40,619 nucleotides of DNA from Clostridia bacterium (GTDB lineage: Bacteria; Bacillota; Clostridia; RGIG6154): NCBI GenBank assembly GCA_017626145.1, contig JAGAJK010000016.1, positions 1-40,619 on the forward strand, in the 5' to 3' direction. Numbering within the stretch: position 1 is the stretch's first letter; each line of letters opens with the position of its first letter. The notes below the pieces were generated by a model. It searched no databases. It was not told the DNA's origin and worked only from the letters and a program-made list of their open reading frames with translations. Below, piece after piece: positions 22,401 to 31,374 of the stretch. A program made the translations under genes and the position numbers.

Positions 22401-23528
22401 ATCTTTTACCGCTACATCAGATACGCTGAAGGGATACTCTGTTTCACCCTCAAAGCTGATACCTGCAACTTCAGAAAGTATCTCCGCATTTACCTTTACA
22501 ATATGATTTGCACCCGGTGCAAGTTCTTCTTTCGGCTGAAGAGAAACAGTTCGTGTATCCTTATCGTAAGTAACATCTGCCTCTACTCCTTCGATATAAA
22601 CAGCACCTTCAGGTAATGTTGCAAAATCACATTGAGTATTTAATGTAAGATACAAAGCATCAGTTACTCTTATATAATCATTCTGCAAAGCTGCGGAAGA
22701 AATAATCATATAATCTCTTTCTTCATATATTTCAAAATAATCAACATAAAGTGTGTTAGGGTTCTGCCTTATGTAAAGAGTTAAACTATCGAGAGAGTCA
22801 TACTCTGTGACAGAACCATCAAAACACTGAAGTTCCCATATATTTGACACAATGTTATCGCTGGTTGTTCCTGTTACATTACCTGTTTTTGTTACGACAT
22901 TATATTCTTTTGTGCCTTCATCTATTGTAACTTCAACTTCTGTCCAGTTATTCACTGTATCAGCTTCAACAAATGTTCCTGCATCAGACTGAATGTTTCC
23001 TGCATTAAATCTGAGCATTGTCCATAAATTCATTGCATCTTCCATAAAAGCGGCTGCAGGTGCCGATACGGTTGTTCCGTTTGCATCAACGTATGAATTT
23101 TTAATATTGAGTGAATTAGGTCTGTTATATTTAAGATAAGATGATGCCGAACTTCCTCCCGTTTGCTTAAATTTCATCCTGATAACAATTCTGTTACCGG
23201 GAGTAAATTCAATATCTTCAAAATCAAGATATGCATTCGGTGCTGTCAAAAACGCTCCCGAACCATCGACTCTTGTTGCTTTTAAAGCTAAAGCTGAAAC
23301 ACCGTCAACATCGACTCTTTCAAGAGTTGCTTCACTTCTTGTTGTCAGAAATTCACCTAAAACCCAATCGCCTGTATCGGTATCAAAATCCTCTTTTACT
23401 ATGTAGTATTTAAATTTGTCATTCAACGCAATCGACGTTGAAGCACCTTCTACACATACAGGAAGCACGATAATTGACGCCAATATTGCTACAACAGAAA
23501 TCATCGAGATAATCTTTTTAAAGCTCAT
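19473..23528 (-). CDS. SLH-anchored multidomain surface protein, 1351 aa
   Basis: A signal peptide (about 1-28) is followed by a LamG/CBM-like module at about 36-270 (YLKYNRPNS, NLWTMLRFN, YDSLDSLTLYIRQNPNTLYVDYFEIYE) that closely matches the fourth module of the 2516-aa protein. Next come Ig-like domains and a CBM4/9-type domain near 579-732 (TNPGFEDGVLGDW...YLDNFYLGELVVGD). More Ig-like repeats end in a Gly-rich linker (1126-1150), then three SLH domains (about 1166-1345). SLH domains bind secondary cell-wall polymer, so this is a wall-anchored glycan-binding protein or scaffold. I see no catalytic domain. It follows the 2516-aa gene by 84 bp and is probably co-transcribed. Confidence 0.88.
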   Translation of the reverse strand: MSFKKIISMISVVAILASIIVLPVCVEGASTSIALNDKFKYYIVKEDFDTDTGDWVLGEFLTTRSEATLERVDVDGVSALALKATRVDGSGAFLTAPNAYLDFEDIEFTPGNRIVIRMKFKQTGGSSASSYLKYNRPNSLNIKNSYVDANGTTVSAPAAAFMEDAMNLWTMLRFNAGNIQSDAGTFVEADTVNNWTEVEVTIDEGTKEYNVVTKTGNVTGTTSDNIVSNIWELQCFDGSVTEYDSLDSLTLYIRQNPNTLYVDYFEIYEERDYMIISSAALQNDYIRVTDALYLTLNTQCDFATLPEGAVYIEGVEADVTYDKDTRTVSLQPKEELAPGANHIVKVNAEILSEVAGISFEGETEYPFSVSDVAVKDIVATGRVIPGTTVVADYNYISTKPEGIHEYRWQVSETGQEDSFTDITGATNKSFVVTDNEYGKYLRLKIVPWGLNEAGENAYYGFEAFSNTIVPEKKPVISNLEISSDAVFVGSYLSAFYDFSDENGDEEGDSIVKWYISDSIAGEWSEVYTGKIFNVIEAYENKYIMCSVTPVSVSQKETVGVNVSSEAVGPVSDILKSTNMYTNPGFEDGVLGDWTYNANSAGQWPGIKIQTKETYEGDYAIELPNRQTVHDSYGQSVEVKGGVTYLFGVWATKPNKKVEDVTDFTVYTFSSNVDRGDTAAQYTYTLKNDWQLMVGSFIPQIDMTVRVGLVSFVARQNGLENAYLDNFYLGELVVGDIETYEKEVLKEDIVIPESGKKEITITSGKVLNQLGTQHGLWNETAKIRIPETKGVYVDGNKIVVTEEAIASKINAEVYCLPQYAGAKQSIFQKFIEINIVPHNNLAPKVTSIDVTGTVLTGSTLTGSYTFHQVNGKADASEIRWMFSDSEDGIYYNIPGATSCEYVVDGAYADKYIKFVVVPKTEDGIVGTEARSDALTKARVPVARNISVKGNFNVGNSVTGEYEFYDPNKDSEGVSTYKWYIADSLYGQYMPINGATDKTLVFTDEMINKYIKFGVTPVSVNAPKSGAEVLSNPYATPSVPVANDVTIYQDETRLVGSYNFSHVHNARETNTTYKWTVDGVTVSEKIDYLINFAGTKMVTFTVTPVSDSNPSKGVPVSVSVVVTGRNDVSGGNTGGSGGGFGGGSGGGGFTSGVTSVNDMQLGEKEAEVITSKSDIDNHWGKDYIKEMETRGVMKADEAGNFDPDKLVSRSEMITFLFDALKLEETEYISEFSDVSALDDYAGKLQTLINNGTIANYHEFRPNDTISREEMCKILYVSLENAGKLKKAETNVLDAFSDKDLISDWAVDYVNTIFANKIMIGTSDTTFAPKENITRAQVATMLVRILDVMEKEEE

Positions 23529-23612
23529 ATAAAGTCTCCTTTGTTGTTTTTACCATAATTGTTTCGTTCCTATTTTATCAAAGAACCAAAACTAAATCAA
23601 CCTCTACAAAAA

Positions 23613-26600
23613 TTACTTTCTCATACTTGTAAAATCAATAGGAATAAAACCTGTTATTCCCGCCTTAAAAGCAAGCTCTGTGGTTGCAAGTGCAGGATTT
23701 TGTGCAGCTGCGGCAAAATCGCTATCGTCGCTTGTTACAGATTTTGTCATATAAGCATTATTTCCTAAAACAGCTTTTATGGTATTTGCTTCGCTTGCGT
23801 TATTTTCAATTACGCCGTCAAGGTCAAGTGTTTTAATATTTCCGTCTGCATCTGTGTATTCAACCGATGGGTAATCGAAATCTGCCGAGAATGCAGAAAC
23901 TTTAATACCCATATTGTTATTATTTTTGCCGCAATCGATAGTTAAGTTCTTTGTAACTATATTTAATGCCTGTGTTCCGAAATCGTATTCAGGCTCAGTT
24001 GATAAAGCATATACACAAAGTGCCGGGAATGTATTTTTCCATGCTTCGTTATCAAGGTAGCCTTTCATTGTTTCAAAGGTTGTACCATGTGAAGAGGCAT
24101 AATTATTTGCGTATGTATATCCGTCGTTATGGTCAGGTCCCGTTATTAAAATACCACCGAGAGAGCATTCAACAAAGAGGTTGTTTGTAATTGTATTTTC
24201 TCTTCCTCTGTTTAAACGAACACCATGACCGTTTATGTTTTTAAATACATTACCTTCAATATATCCGCCTGCATAGTGGTCGTCAAGGAAAATACCTGCA
24301 ACAGGTGAATCCCCTGCCGTTACATCTGTATTACTTACTGCAAGGTCATGAATATAGTTTGAATAAATCTTATTGCCTCTGTCTGCCCAGGTTCTGCCCA
24401 TATAGATAGCACCTGCGTCATCACATTCTCTTAAGACGTCTGTAATTTCGTTATTGTAGAATTCGTTATTGTAGCCTGTAATTCTTGCTGCAAGGTGTTC
24501 TGCCTGATGAATTTTATTACCGTAAACCTTGTTTGCAACACCGCTTACATTAATTCCGTCAATGTAAACCTTATCAAGTCTTGAGAAGTTCTTGATTTCG
24601 TTGTTGGCGATTATATTGTTTGATTCTGTAAGATTTGCAGCGTAAGAACCGGGATGTCCTACATTGATACCGCCATTTGTATCGTGAATATAGTTATTCT
24701 TAACAATACAGTTTGTTGCATAAACACTTATTGCATTTGAGCCTAAGTTTCTTAATTCACAGTTCTGAACCACTGTATTTTCAGATTCTGAAAGGCTGAT
24801 ACCTGTACCTCTTGAATTTTCAAAGGTAAGTCCGTCAACAGTGATTTTTGCGTTCGACGAAATTTTAAGCATTGGTGTACTGTCAGATAAAAGTGAAAGT
24901 GTTATTTTGCTGTCTGAATCGGGTGCTTGTTCTTTGTAGAAATATAAAACATCGTTATCCTTGCTTGTTCTGTCAATATAATATTCTCCGTCACAATCAA
25001 GCTCTTCTAAAAGGTTAAACACATAAAATCTTGCATCCTTTTTAGCACCGTAATAGCTTGCATATTTTGAAGTTACTGCATTGTTTACTGTATCAACAGT
25101 GCCAAGCGGCATTGTCTGTGTTGCCCAGTCGTGGAACCAGTAACCAAACATTAGAGCATCGGTTGCATTTTCCCAATCTGATACATTTTTTGAGCTGTCA
25201 ACTCCAAAAGTAATACCTGTTTTGGCTTTTGCAATAAGTTCGTCTGATTTTAAAGCCTGTATCTGAGCTTGAGTTTTACCTGAAAAATCCACTCTTGCAT
25301 TATAAATATTATTATAAGCAGAAGAATTAGTGCTTGTAATCCAACTATTTGCTACAGGGTCATATACTTTAGTTAATTTTGAATATCCTTCGTTTGGCCA
25401 TCTTGCAATTGTCATAAGCTGACCGTCGAAGGATGCTTCTGCTGTAACAGCTGAAAGTGTTTCATAGCTTTCAAGTCCTAAGCCTCTTACTGCTTTATCA
25501 ATACTGTAGGCAGGCTGACCGGGATAGCTTACCCCGGGAACATTAACTCCAAGCTCAACCTTATAAATATTTCCTCTTGCACTTTCGGGAACTCTTGCGA
25601 GATTCGGATCATTTGAGTCTACCTTTACCATTTGGTCTGCTGTATATGTGTTACCACCAACAAATACGGGAGTTTCCCCCGGAATATTTTCTATTTTAAG
25701 CCCTTTTTCGGGAATTGTAGCCGATTTTGGAATTGTTATTGTTTCGGCAATTTTGTAATTGCCGCCGCCTACTGCGATACTTGCTTCCTTGATTTCTTCA
25801 TTTTCTGTTGCGTTATAAACTATTTCTAAAGCTTTTTCAAGTGTAGCTACAGGGGCGTTAGCCGCCCCCGTAGCACTGTCATTACCATTTGGTCTTACAT
25901 AAACAGTAAGTGTTTGTGCTTCCGCTGTTGCAGGTTCACAAAGCGGAGCATAGTTCACATTCCATACGAATGCTTTGATTTCAACGCCTGTAACATCGTT
26001 ACCTAATACATAACCTTCGTGTGTAAAGTTTCCTCCTGTTGTTGTAACAGGTGTAAATATGCATTTATCAAGTTTTCCGTTGATATATATTGCACTTATT
26101 GTATAATAAGTTGTTTCTATTCCGTCTTCAGGCTGAAGCTCGAAGGTTGGAACAACTGTTGCCCCTGCTGTAAGAGTTGAAGTTTCTACTCCGCCAACTG
26201 TAAGCTTTGCAGAAATGCTTTCTTCTACATCTCCTGTGGTGTATACATTTACATAGTCAACATAAATATCACAATCATTTGTTGATGTAAATGTAAGTCT
26301 TTCAAGTGCCTGGTAATATCTGTCGATAACATCGTAAGCACCCTTACCATGGATTGCATCAATATCCCATCTTGCAGCAAGCATTATACCCTGAGAATCA
26401 TCATCAACAAGTGTAATTTCGTTGCCATTGTCATCTGTATAAGTTACTGTTGTATAAATCTTCTTTTCAGCATAGTTAAGAACTAATCTGTATGTAACCC
26501 ATTTATTTTCAAACTCAAAGTCCGCAGTATCATTAAGTGTAGCAGATTTTGGACACCAATAGGTATCTTCATCACTCTTTTCAGCCCATACACCCTTACT

Positions 26601-29600
26601 TATATTAACACCATTTGCAGAGCTGTCAAACAGATTATATAATGTCGGCCACGGAACGTCGTTTTTGAACTGCTCTGTTGAATCAGGTCTGTTAAGTCTT
26701 AAAGCAAACTGACCGTCTTTGGATGTTGTTTTAACTCTTGTTTCAATAACAACATTTTTGCCATCGGCAAACTCTATACCATTACCAAATACCTTTGTAA
26801 CATTACCGTACTGAGCCTTAGCAGATGTTCCTCTTGCAGGGAAGTCAATCTTAAGAGCTTTACCGTCTTTAGCGCTCTCATCTGAAACAACTTCCATTTT
26901 AGCTTCGTAACCATCCTGAGAAGCACCAACATACCAGTCATCGCTGTCTTCTGCAAAGTTATCTTTGTAAGAAGAAGTTTCTCTTGGACCTCTGCCTGTT
27001 ACACTGTAAGCTTTTGTGCCTGTTGCATCTATAGCTATAAGTGCAAGTGCTGATTCATTAATTGTTACATTGTATGTTGTTCCGTCTACAAATTCACCTG
27101 ATGCAGGCTTAACTGAAAGTGTGTTTGTTTCAGCATCGTAAGAAACATATGTTGCATCTACACCGTCAATCTTAACTGCACCTGCAGGAATTTCATTAAT
27201 TGCTTTTTTGCTTACAAATTTAATATCAAGAGACTTTCCTGATTCAACACTATTACCTTTTGGAAGGATTGTATAAGCTGAATACTCTTCAATTTCATAT
27301 ACTTTAAAGTAGTCAACATAAAGTGTGTTAGGTTTTTGTCTTATATAGAAGGTTAAGCTGTCAAGTGAGTCGTATTCTGTAATTGTTCCGTCAAAGCACT
27401 GTAACTCCCAGATGCTTGCAGTAATATTATCATTTTCAACAGTTCCTGTTACATCTCCTGTCTTTGTCAGAACACTATATTTCTTTGTTGCTCCATCAAT
27501 TACAATTTTAACATCAGTCCAGTTGTTAACTGTATCTGCATCAGCAAATTTTCCTGCAACAGAGCTGATTGATGCGGGGTCGAATCTAAGCATTGTCCAC
27601 ATATTAGATGCATCTTCTGCGAAAGCTGCCGCAGGAGCACTTTGTGTAACACCATTTGCATCTACATATGAATTTTTCATATCAGCTGAATTAGGTCTGT
27701 TATACTTAATGTATGAAATACCATCTGTTGCTGTCTGCTTTATTCTTGTTTCGATAACTATTTTTTTGCCTTCTGTAAATTCAATATCTTCGAAATCAAG
27801 AAATACCGAAGGTGCCATAAGGAACTGTCCGGAACCTTCTACTTTAGATGCTTTAAATTCCATAGCAGATGCACCATCTATATTTACTTTATCTAATGTA
27901 AATTCCGTAGCATTTCCTTTAAATTTACCCTTAACCCAGGAACCAAGGTCATTATCAAATGTATCGTAAACTATGTATTCACCTGTATAGCCAAATGTAA
28001 GCTCTTCTGCACCTTGATACAGAATACCTGATTCCTCTAACTTTGCCGCATCAAGCTTAACTTTGTAGGTATTACCTAATGTAAATTCTGTTGTTGGTGC
28101 AAGAGTAAGAATACCTGTTTCTTTATCAAAGCTCTGTGTTGCCTCAAAACCAACAGGTGTAACTGCACCTGCAGGTATTTCACTGATTGCTTTATCACAT
28201 TCAAACTTAACGCCGATTTCTTCGCCCTGTTTGTAGGATTTCTTTGTCATAGAAATATCTGTATATGCAATTTCATATACCTTGAAATAATCAACGTAAA
28301 CGTTATTTGTATAACCTCTGATGAAAAATGTCAAGCTGTCAAGAGAATCGTAATCAGTTTTACTTCCATCAAAGCACTGCATTTCCCAAATGCCGCCTGT
28401 GAACTTCTCATTTTCAGCAAAACCTTCTATATCTCCTGTCTTTGTTTCAACACTGTAGGTTTTAGTGCCTTCATCAATAACAATTTTAACATCTGTCCAG
28501 TTATTTATTGTATCTGCTTCAACCATTGTTCCCGAATCAGAAGCTATTTTATTATTGTATATTCTAAGCATTTGCCACCAGTTTGCCGCATTTTCACCAT
28601 ATGCGGCAGGACTAAAGGTCTGTGTATTACCGTTTGCGTCTACATAAGAAGTTTTGATATCTTTTGAGTTAGGTCTGTTATATTTTAAGTAAATATCAGC
28701 ATTGCCATCAGAATTACCTGTCTGCTTAACTCTTGTTTCAATAACAATCTTATTTCCTTCTTTAAATTCAATATCTTCGAAATCAAGATATGCTGTTGGC
28801 TGCTGATTGTGATAATGTCCTGCATCCACCTTAAATGCATTAATAGCCATAGCCGATACGCCATCAACTGTGGTTGTAGCAAGATCCATATCACTACTTG
28901 TTCCTACAAATTCACCCTTAACCCAGGAACCAAGATCAACATCAAATGTATCGTAAACAATATATGTACCTATATAGATAAACTTAAGCGTATCTGTACC
29001 TTCATATAAAATACCGGCTTCTCCCAATTTTGCCGCATCAAGCTTAACTGTATACGTTGTACCTGTTATTAATTCTGTATTTGGTGTAAGAGTAAGTATA
29101 CCTGCTTCTTTATCAAAACTCTGTGTCGCTTCAAAACCAACAGGTGTAACTGCACCTTGTGGTATTTCATCAATTTCTGAAGCACATTCAAACTTAACAC
29201 CAATTTCTTCGCCCTGTTTATAGGAGCTCTTTGTCATAGAAATGTCTGCATATACATCTTCTCCGTAAACCTGAATATAGTCTATTAATAAAGTGCTCTT
29301 TGTTGAAGCATTGTCAAACAAAGCAAAACTCAATGTGTCAAGTGCATCAAATGCTGTTTTTGTTGTACCTGCACCGTATTCTCTTTCAAGTGATGTAGGC
29401 GTTATACCATAGGTTGAGTTTGTGCTTGTTACATCAAGACCGATTTCTTCACAAACTGCGTTAATTGTTGTTTTGTTATTTACTCCATCAACAGTTATAG
29501 TATAATCTATCCAGTTATTTAAAATATTTGCATTTGTACCGCTTATTGTAGACTGGTCAAAATACCATCCATATCCACCCGGATGAGCGTAACCATTTCC

Positions 29601-31163
29601 TGTAGCATGCCCTACACCTGATGAACCAAGCATCATTAATGTATATGAAGGCCATCCTATTGCATGCTGGTCAACATTCTCGCTGTAATCAGGAGCATTC
29701 ATTCTTAAATGGAATTTGGTTGAAGCAGAGCCGGTAGCTCCTTCATTAAGCTCGGATTTAACAAGCATTCTTGCTTTTACAATAATATTTTTTCCTTCTT
29801 CAAATTCAATACCATTTCCGACTTTTCTTACAATGCTTGAAACTGCATTTACACCATTTGATGCGTTTAATGGATTTTCCATTGTAACAGCAAGTGCTTT
29901 ATTTCCTTCTTCAATATCAACAAAAGAAGTTACTGCCTTGTAGCCGTCATTTGCGTTTCCTATCACCCACTGTGATGTTTCATCATCAAATGTATCATTT
30001 ACAACAAAGCCTGTCGAACGGGCACCTCTTGATGTTACTGTGAATGTTTTTGTACCGTTACAAATTATGCTGTTTTCTGCAAGGGCTGTTTCATTAAGAG
30101 CAATCGTATATGTTTCGCCCTCTGCAAAATCACCTACAGGCATAACGGAAATTACCTGATTTTCAGCATCAAACGACTGCACAACGTTTAATACTTCACC
30201 ATTTGAATCGGTAATTGTAACAGCGTTTTCAGGAATTGCTGTGATTTTCATGCCAGATGCTTCTTCACTTACTAACTTAATATCAGCTGTTTTCCCTGCT
30301 TCAACTGTCGAGCCACCGATAATCTGTGCCTTTGTGTTAATAGATACAATTTCATATACCTTGAAATAGTCAACATAAATGGTGTTTGTATAACCTCTTA
30401 CGAAGAGTGTTAAGCTGTCCAGTGAGTCATAATCTTTTTTAGATCCATCAAAGCACTGCATTTCCCAAATGCCGCCTGTGAACTTCTCATTTTCAGCAAA
30501 ACCTTCTATATCTCCTGTCTTTGTTGCAACGCTGTAAGTTTTAGTACCTTCGTCAATAACAATTTTAACATCTGTCCAGTTATTTACTGTATCTGCCTCA
30601 ACCATTGTTCCTGAATCAGAATTAATTTTATTATTGTACATTCTCAGCATTTGCCACCAATTCGCAGCATTTTCTCCAAAAGCAGCAGGGTTGAATGTCT
30701 GTGTAACACCGTTTGCATCTACAGATGAAGTTTTAATGTCCTGTGAATTAGGTCTGTTGTACTTAAGGTACGAATCAGCTGTACCTGATTCATTACCTGT
30801 CTGCTTGAACTTCATTTCAATAACAACCTTGTTACCTTCTTTGAATTCAACATCTTCAAAATCAAGATATGCCGTTGGCTGCTGATTGTGCAGGTGAGAT
30901 GCTTCTACTTTAGTTGCGTTAAATGAAAGAGCAGAAACTCCGTCAATGTCTACTCTGTCAAGGGTAGCTTCACTCTTATCTCCCACAAATTCGCCAACAA
31001 CCCAATCACCAATATCGTCATCAAAATCATAGTCCACTATGGTTCTGATATTCCATGGTGTTTGTGTCTGGATTTCTGTACTGTCAGTTGCAAACACAGG
31101 GAGCATTTGCAATAACATACAAACTGCCAAAATTATGCCAAGTATCTTTTTGCCATTTTTCAT
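23613..31163 (-). CDS. Giant secreted right-handed beta-helix protein with five carbohydrate-binding-like modules, 2516 aa
   Basis: A signal peptide (1-26) precedes five LamG/CBM-like modules starting near residues 40, 386, 733, 1063 and 1396, separated by Big_5/SbsA-like domains (EIGVKFECDKAISEIPAGAVTPVGF). The C-terminal third (about 1749-2510) is a right-handed parallel beta-helix opening TVYVRPNGNDSATGAANAP, with long runs of N-x-I turns and DDAGAIYMGR. This resembles the GH141/GH120-type beta-helix glycosidases and the neighbouring 890-aa protein. It is likely an extracellular polysaccharide hydrolase or lyase; the substrate is unknown. No SLH or LPXTG is present, so anchoring may depend on the co-encoded SLH protein. 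Modules 1 and 3 share an 82-nt identical stretch (recent duplication or conversion). Confidence 0.85.
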   Translation of the reverse strand: MKNGKKILGIILAVCMLLQMLPVFATDSTEIQTQTPWNIRTIVDYDFDDDIGDWVVGEFVGDKSEATLDRVDIDGVSALSFNATKVEASHLHNQQPTAYLDFEDVEFKEGNKVVIEMKFKQTGNESGTADSYLKYNRPNSQDIKTSSVDANGVTQTFNPAAFGENAANWWQMLRMYNNKINSDSGTMVEADTVNNWTDVKIVIDEGTKTYSVATKTGDIEGFAENEKFTGGIWEMQCFDGSKKDYDSLDSLTLFVRGYTNTIYVDYFKVYEIVSINTKAQIIGGSTVEAGKTADIKLVSEEASGMKITAIPENAVTITDSNGEVLNVVQSFDAENQVISVMPVGDFAEGETYTIALNETALAENSIICNGTKTFTVTSRGARSTGFVVNDTFDDETSQWVIGNANDGYKAVTSFVDIEEGNKALAVTMENPLNASNGVNAVSSIVRKVGNGIEFEEGKNIIVKARMLVKSELNEGATGSASTKFHLRMNAPDYSENVDQHAIGWPSYTLMMLGSSGVGHATGNGYAHPGGYGWYFDQSTISGTNANILNNWIDYTITVDGVNNKTTINAVCEEIGLDVTSTNSTYGITPTSLEREYGAGTTKTAFDALDTLSFALFDNASTKSTLLIDYIQVYGEDVYADISMTKSSYKQGEEIGVKFECASEIDEIPQGAVTPVGFEATQSFDKEAGILTLTPNTELITGTTYTVKLDAAKLGEAGILYEGTDTLKFIYIGTYIVYDTFDVDLGSWVKGEFVGTSSDMDLATTTVDGVSAMAINAFKVDAGHYHNQQPTAYLDFEDIEFKEGNKIVIETRVKQTGNSDGNADIYLKYNRPNSKDIKTSYVDANGNTQTFSPAAYGENAANWWQMLRIYNNKIASDSGTMVEADTINNWTDVKIVIDEGTKTYSVETKTGDIEGFAENEKFTGGIWEMQCFDGSKTDYDSLDSLTFFIRGYTNNVYVDYFKVYEIAYTDISMTKKSYKQGEEIGVKFECDKAISEIPAGAVTPVGFEATQSFDKETGILTLAPTTEFTLGNTYKVKLDAAKLEESGILYQGAEELTFGYTGEYIVYDTFDNDLGSWVKGKFKGNATEFTLDKVNIDGASAMEFKASKVEGSGQFLMAPSVFLDFEDIEFTEGKKIVIETRIKQTATDGISYIKYNRPNSADMKNSYVDANGVTQSAPAAAFAEDASNMWTMLRFDPASISSVAGKFADADTVNNWTDVKIVIDGATKKYSVLTKTGDVTGTVENDNITASIWELQCFDGTITEYDSLDSLTFYIRQKPNTLYVDYFKVYEIEEYSAYTILPKGNSVESGKSLDIKFVSKKAINEIPAGAVKIDGVDATYVSYDAETNTLSVKPASGEFVDGTTYNVTINESALALIAIDATGTKAYSVTGRGPRETSSYKDNFAEDSDDWYVGASQDGYEAKMEVVSDESAKDGKALKIDFPARGTSAKAQYGNVTKVFGNGIEFADGKNVVIETRVKTTSKDGQFALRLNRPDSTEQFKNDVPWPTLYNLFDSSANGVNISKGVWAEKSDEDTYWCPKSATLNDTADFEFENKWVTYRLVLNYAEKKIYTTVTYTDDNGNEITLVDDDSQGIMLAARWDIDAIHGKGAYDVIDRYYQALERLTFTSTNDCDIYVDYVNVYTTGDVEESISAKLTVGGVETSTLTAGATVVPTFELQPEDGIETTYYTISAIYINGKLDKCIFTPVTTTGGNFTHEGYVLGNDVTGVEIKAFVWNVNYAPLCEPATAEAQTLTVYVRPNGNDSATGAANAPVATLEKALEIVYNATENEEIKEASIAVGGGNYKIAETITIPKSATIPEKGLKIENIPGETPVFVGGNTYTADQMVKVDSNDPNLARVPESARGNIYKVELGVNVPGVSYPGQPAYSIDKAVRGLGLESYETLSAVTAEASFDGQLMTIARWPNEGYSKLTKVYDPVANSWITSTNSSAYNNIYNARVDFSGKTQAQIQALKSDELIAKAKTGITFGVDSSKNVSDWENATDALMFGYWFHDWATQTMPLGTVDTVNNAVTSKYASYYGAKKDARFYVFNLLEELDCDGEYYIDRTSKDNDVLYFYKEQAPDSDSKITLSLLSDSTPMLKISSNAKITVDGLTFENSRGTGISLSESENTVVQNCELRNLGSNAISVYATNCIVKNNYIHDTNGGINVGHPGSYAANLTESNNIIANNEIKNFSRLDKVYIDGINVSGVANKVYGNKIHQAEHLAARITGYNNEFYNNEITDVLRECDDAGAIYMGRTWADRGNKIYSNYIHDLAVSNTDVTAGDSPVAGIFLDDHYAGGYIEGNVFKNINGHGVRLNRGRENTITNNLFVECSLGGILITGPDHNDGYTYANNYASSHGTTFETMKGYLDNEAWKNTFPALCVYALSTEPEYDFGTQALNIVTKNLTIDCGKNNNNMGIKVSAFSADFDYPSVEYTDADGNIKTLDLDGVIENNASEANTIKAVLGNNAYMTKSVTSDDSDFAAAAQNPALATTELAFKAGITGFIPIDFTSMRK

Positions 31164-31374
31164 GATTTTACCATTCCTTTCTTTTTTAAGTTTTCGCTTT
31201 GATATATAAATTAACTTTTACCCCCTTGCCGTAAAAGTAATTTTAAAAAGGGGTGCCTCGTTTAGTAAAAAGATATATAATTTGGAAAGAGATGTTATAT
31301 AAAACTTTTGAAAAAACTAAACAAGGCATTTATGAGTAAACTGTGTATATTAAATATACACGGATACAAGCTTT
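31164..31374. promoter_or_regulatory. Structured leader region upstream of the 2516-aa gene
   Basis: There is no gene in these 211 bp. The minus strand has an 11-of-12 inverted repeat (GCCTCGTTTAGT near 31255, ACTAAACAAGGC near 31316) enclosing an AT-rich stretch. A CACCCC/GGGGG pair lies closer to the start codon, and GTGTATAT/ATATACAC lies just after the 890-aa gene. A TTGTTT-17-TATATA pair is a weak candidate promoter. Confidence 0.4.
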
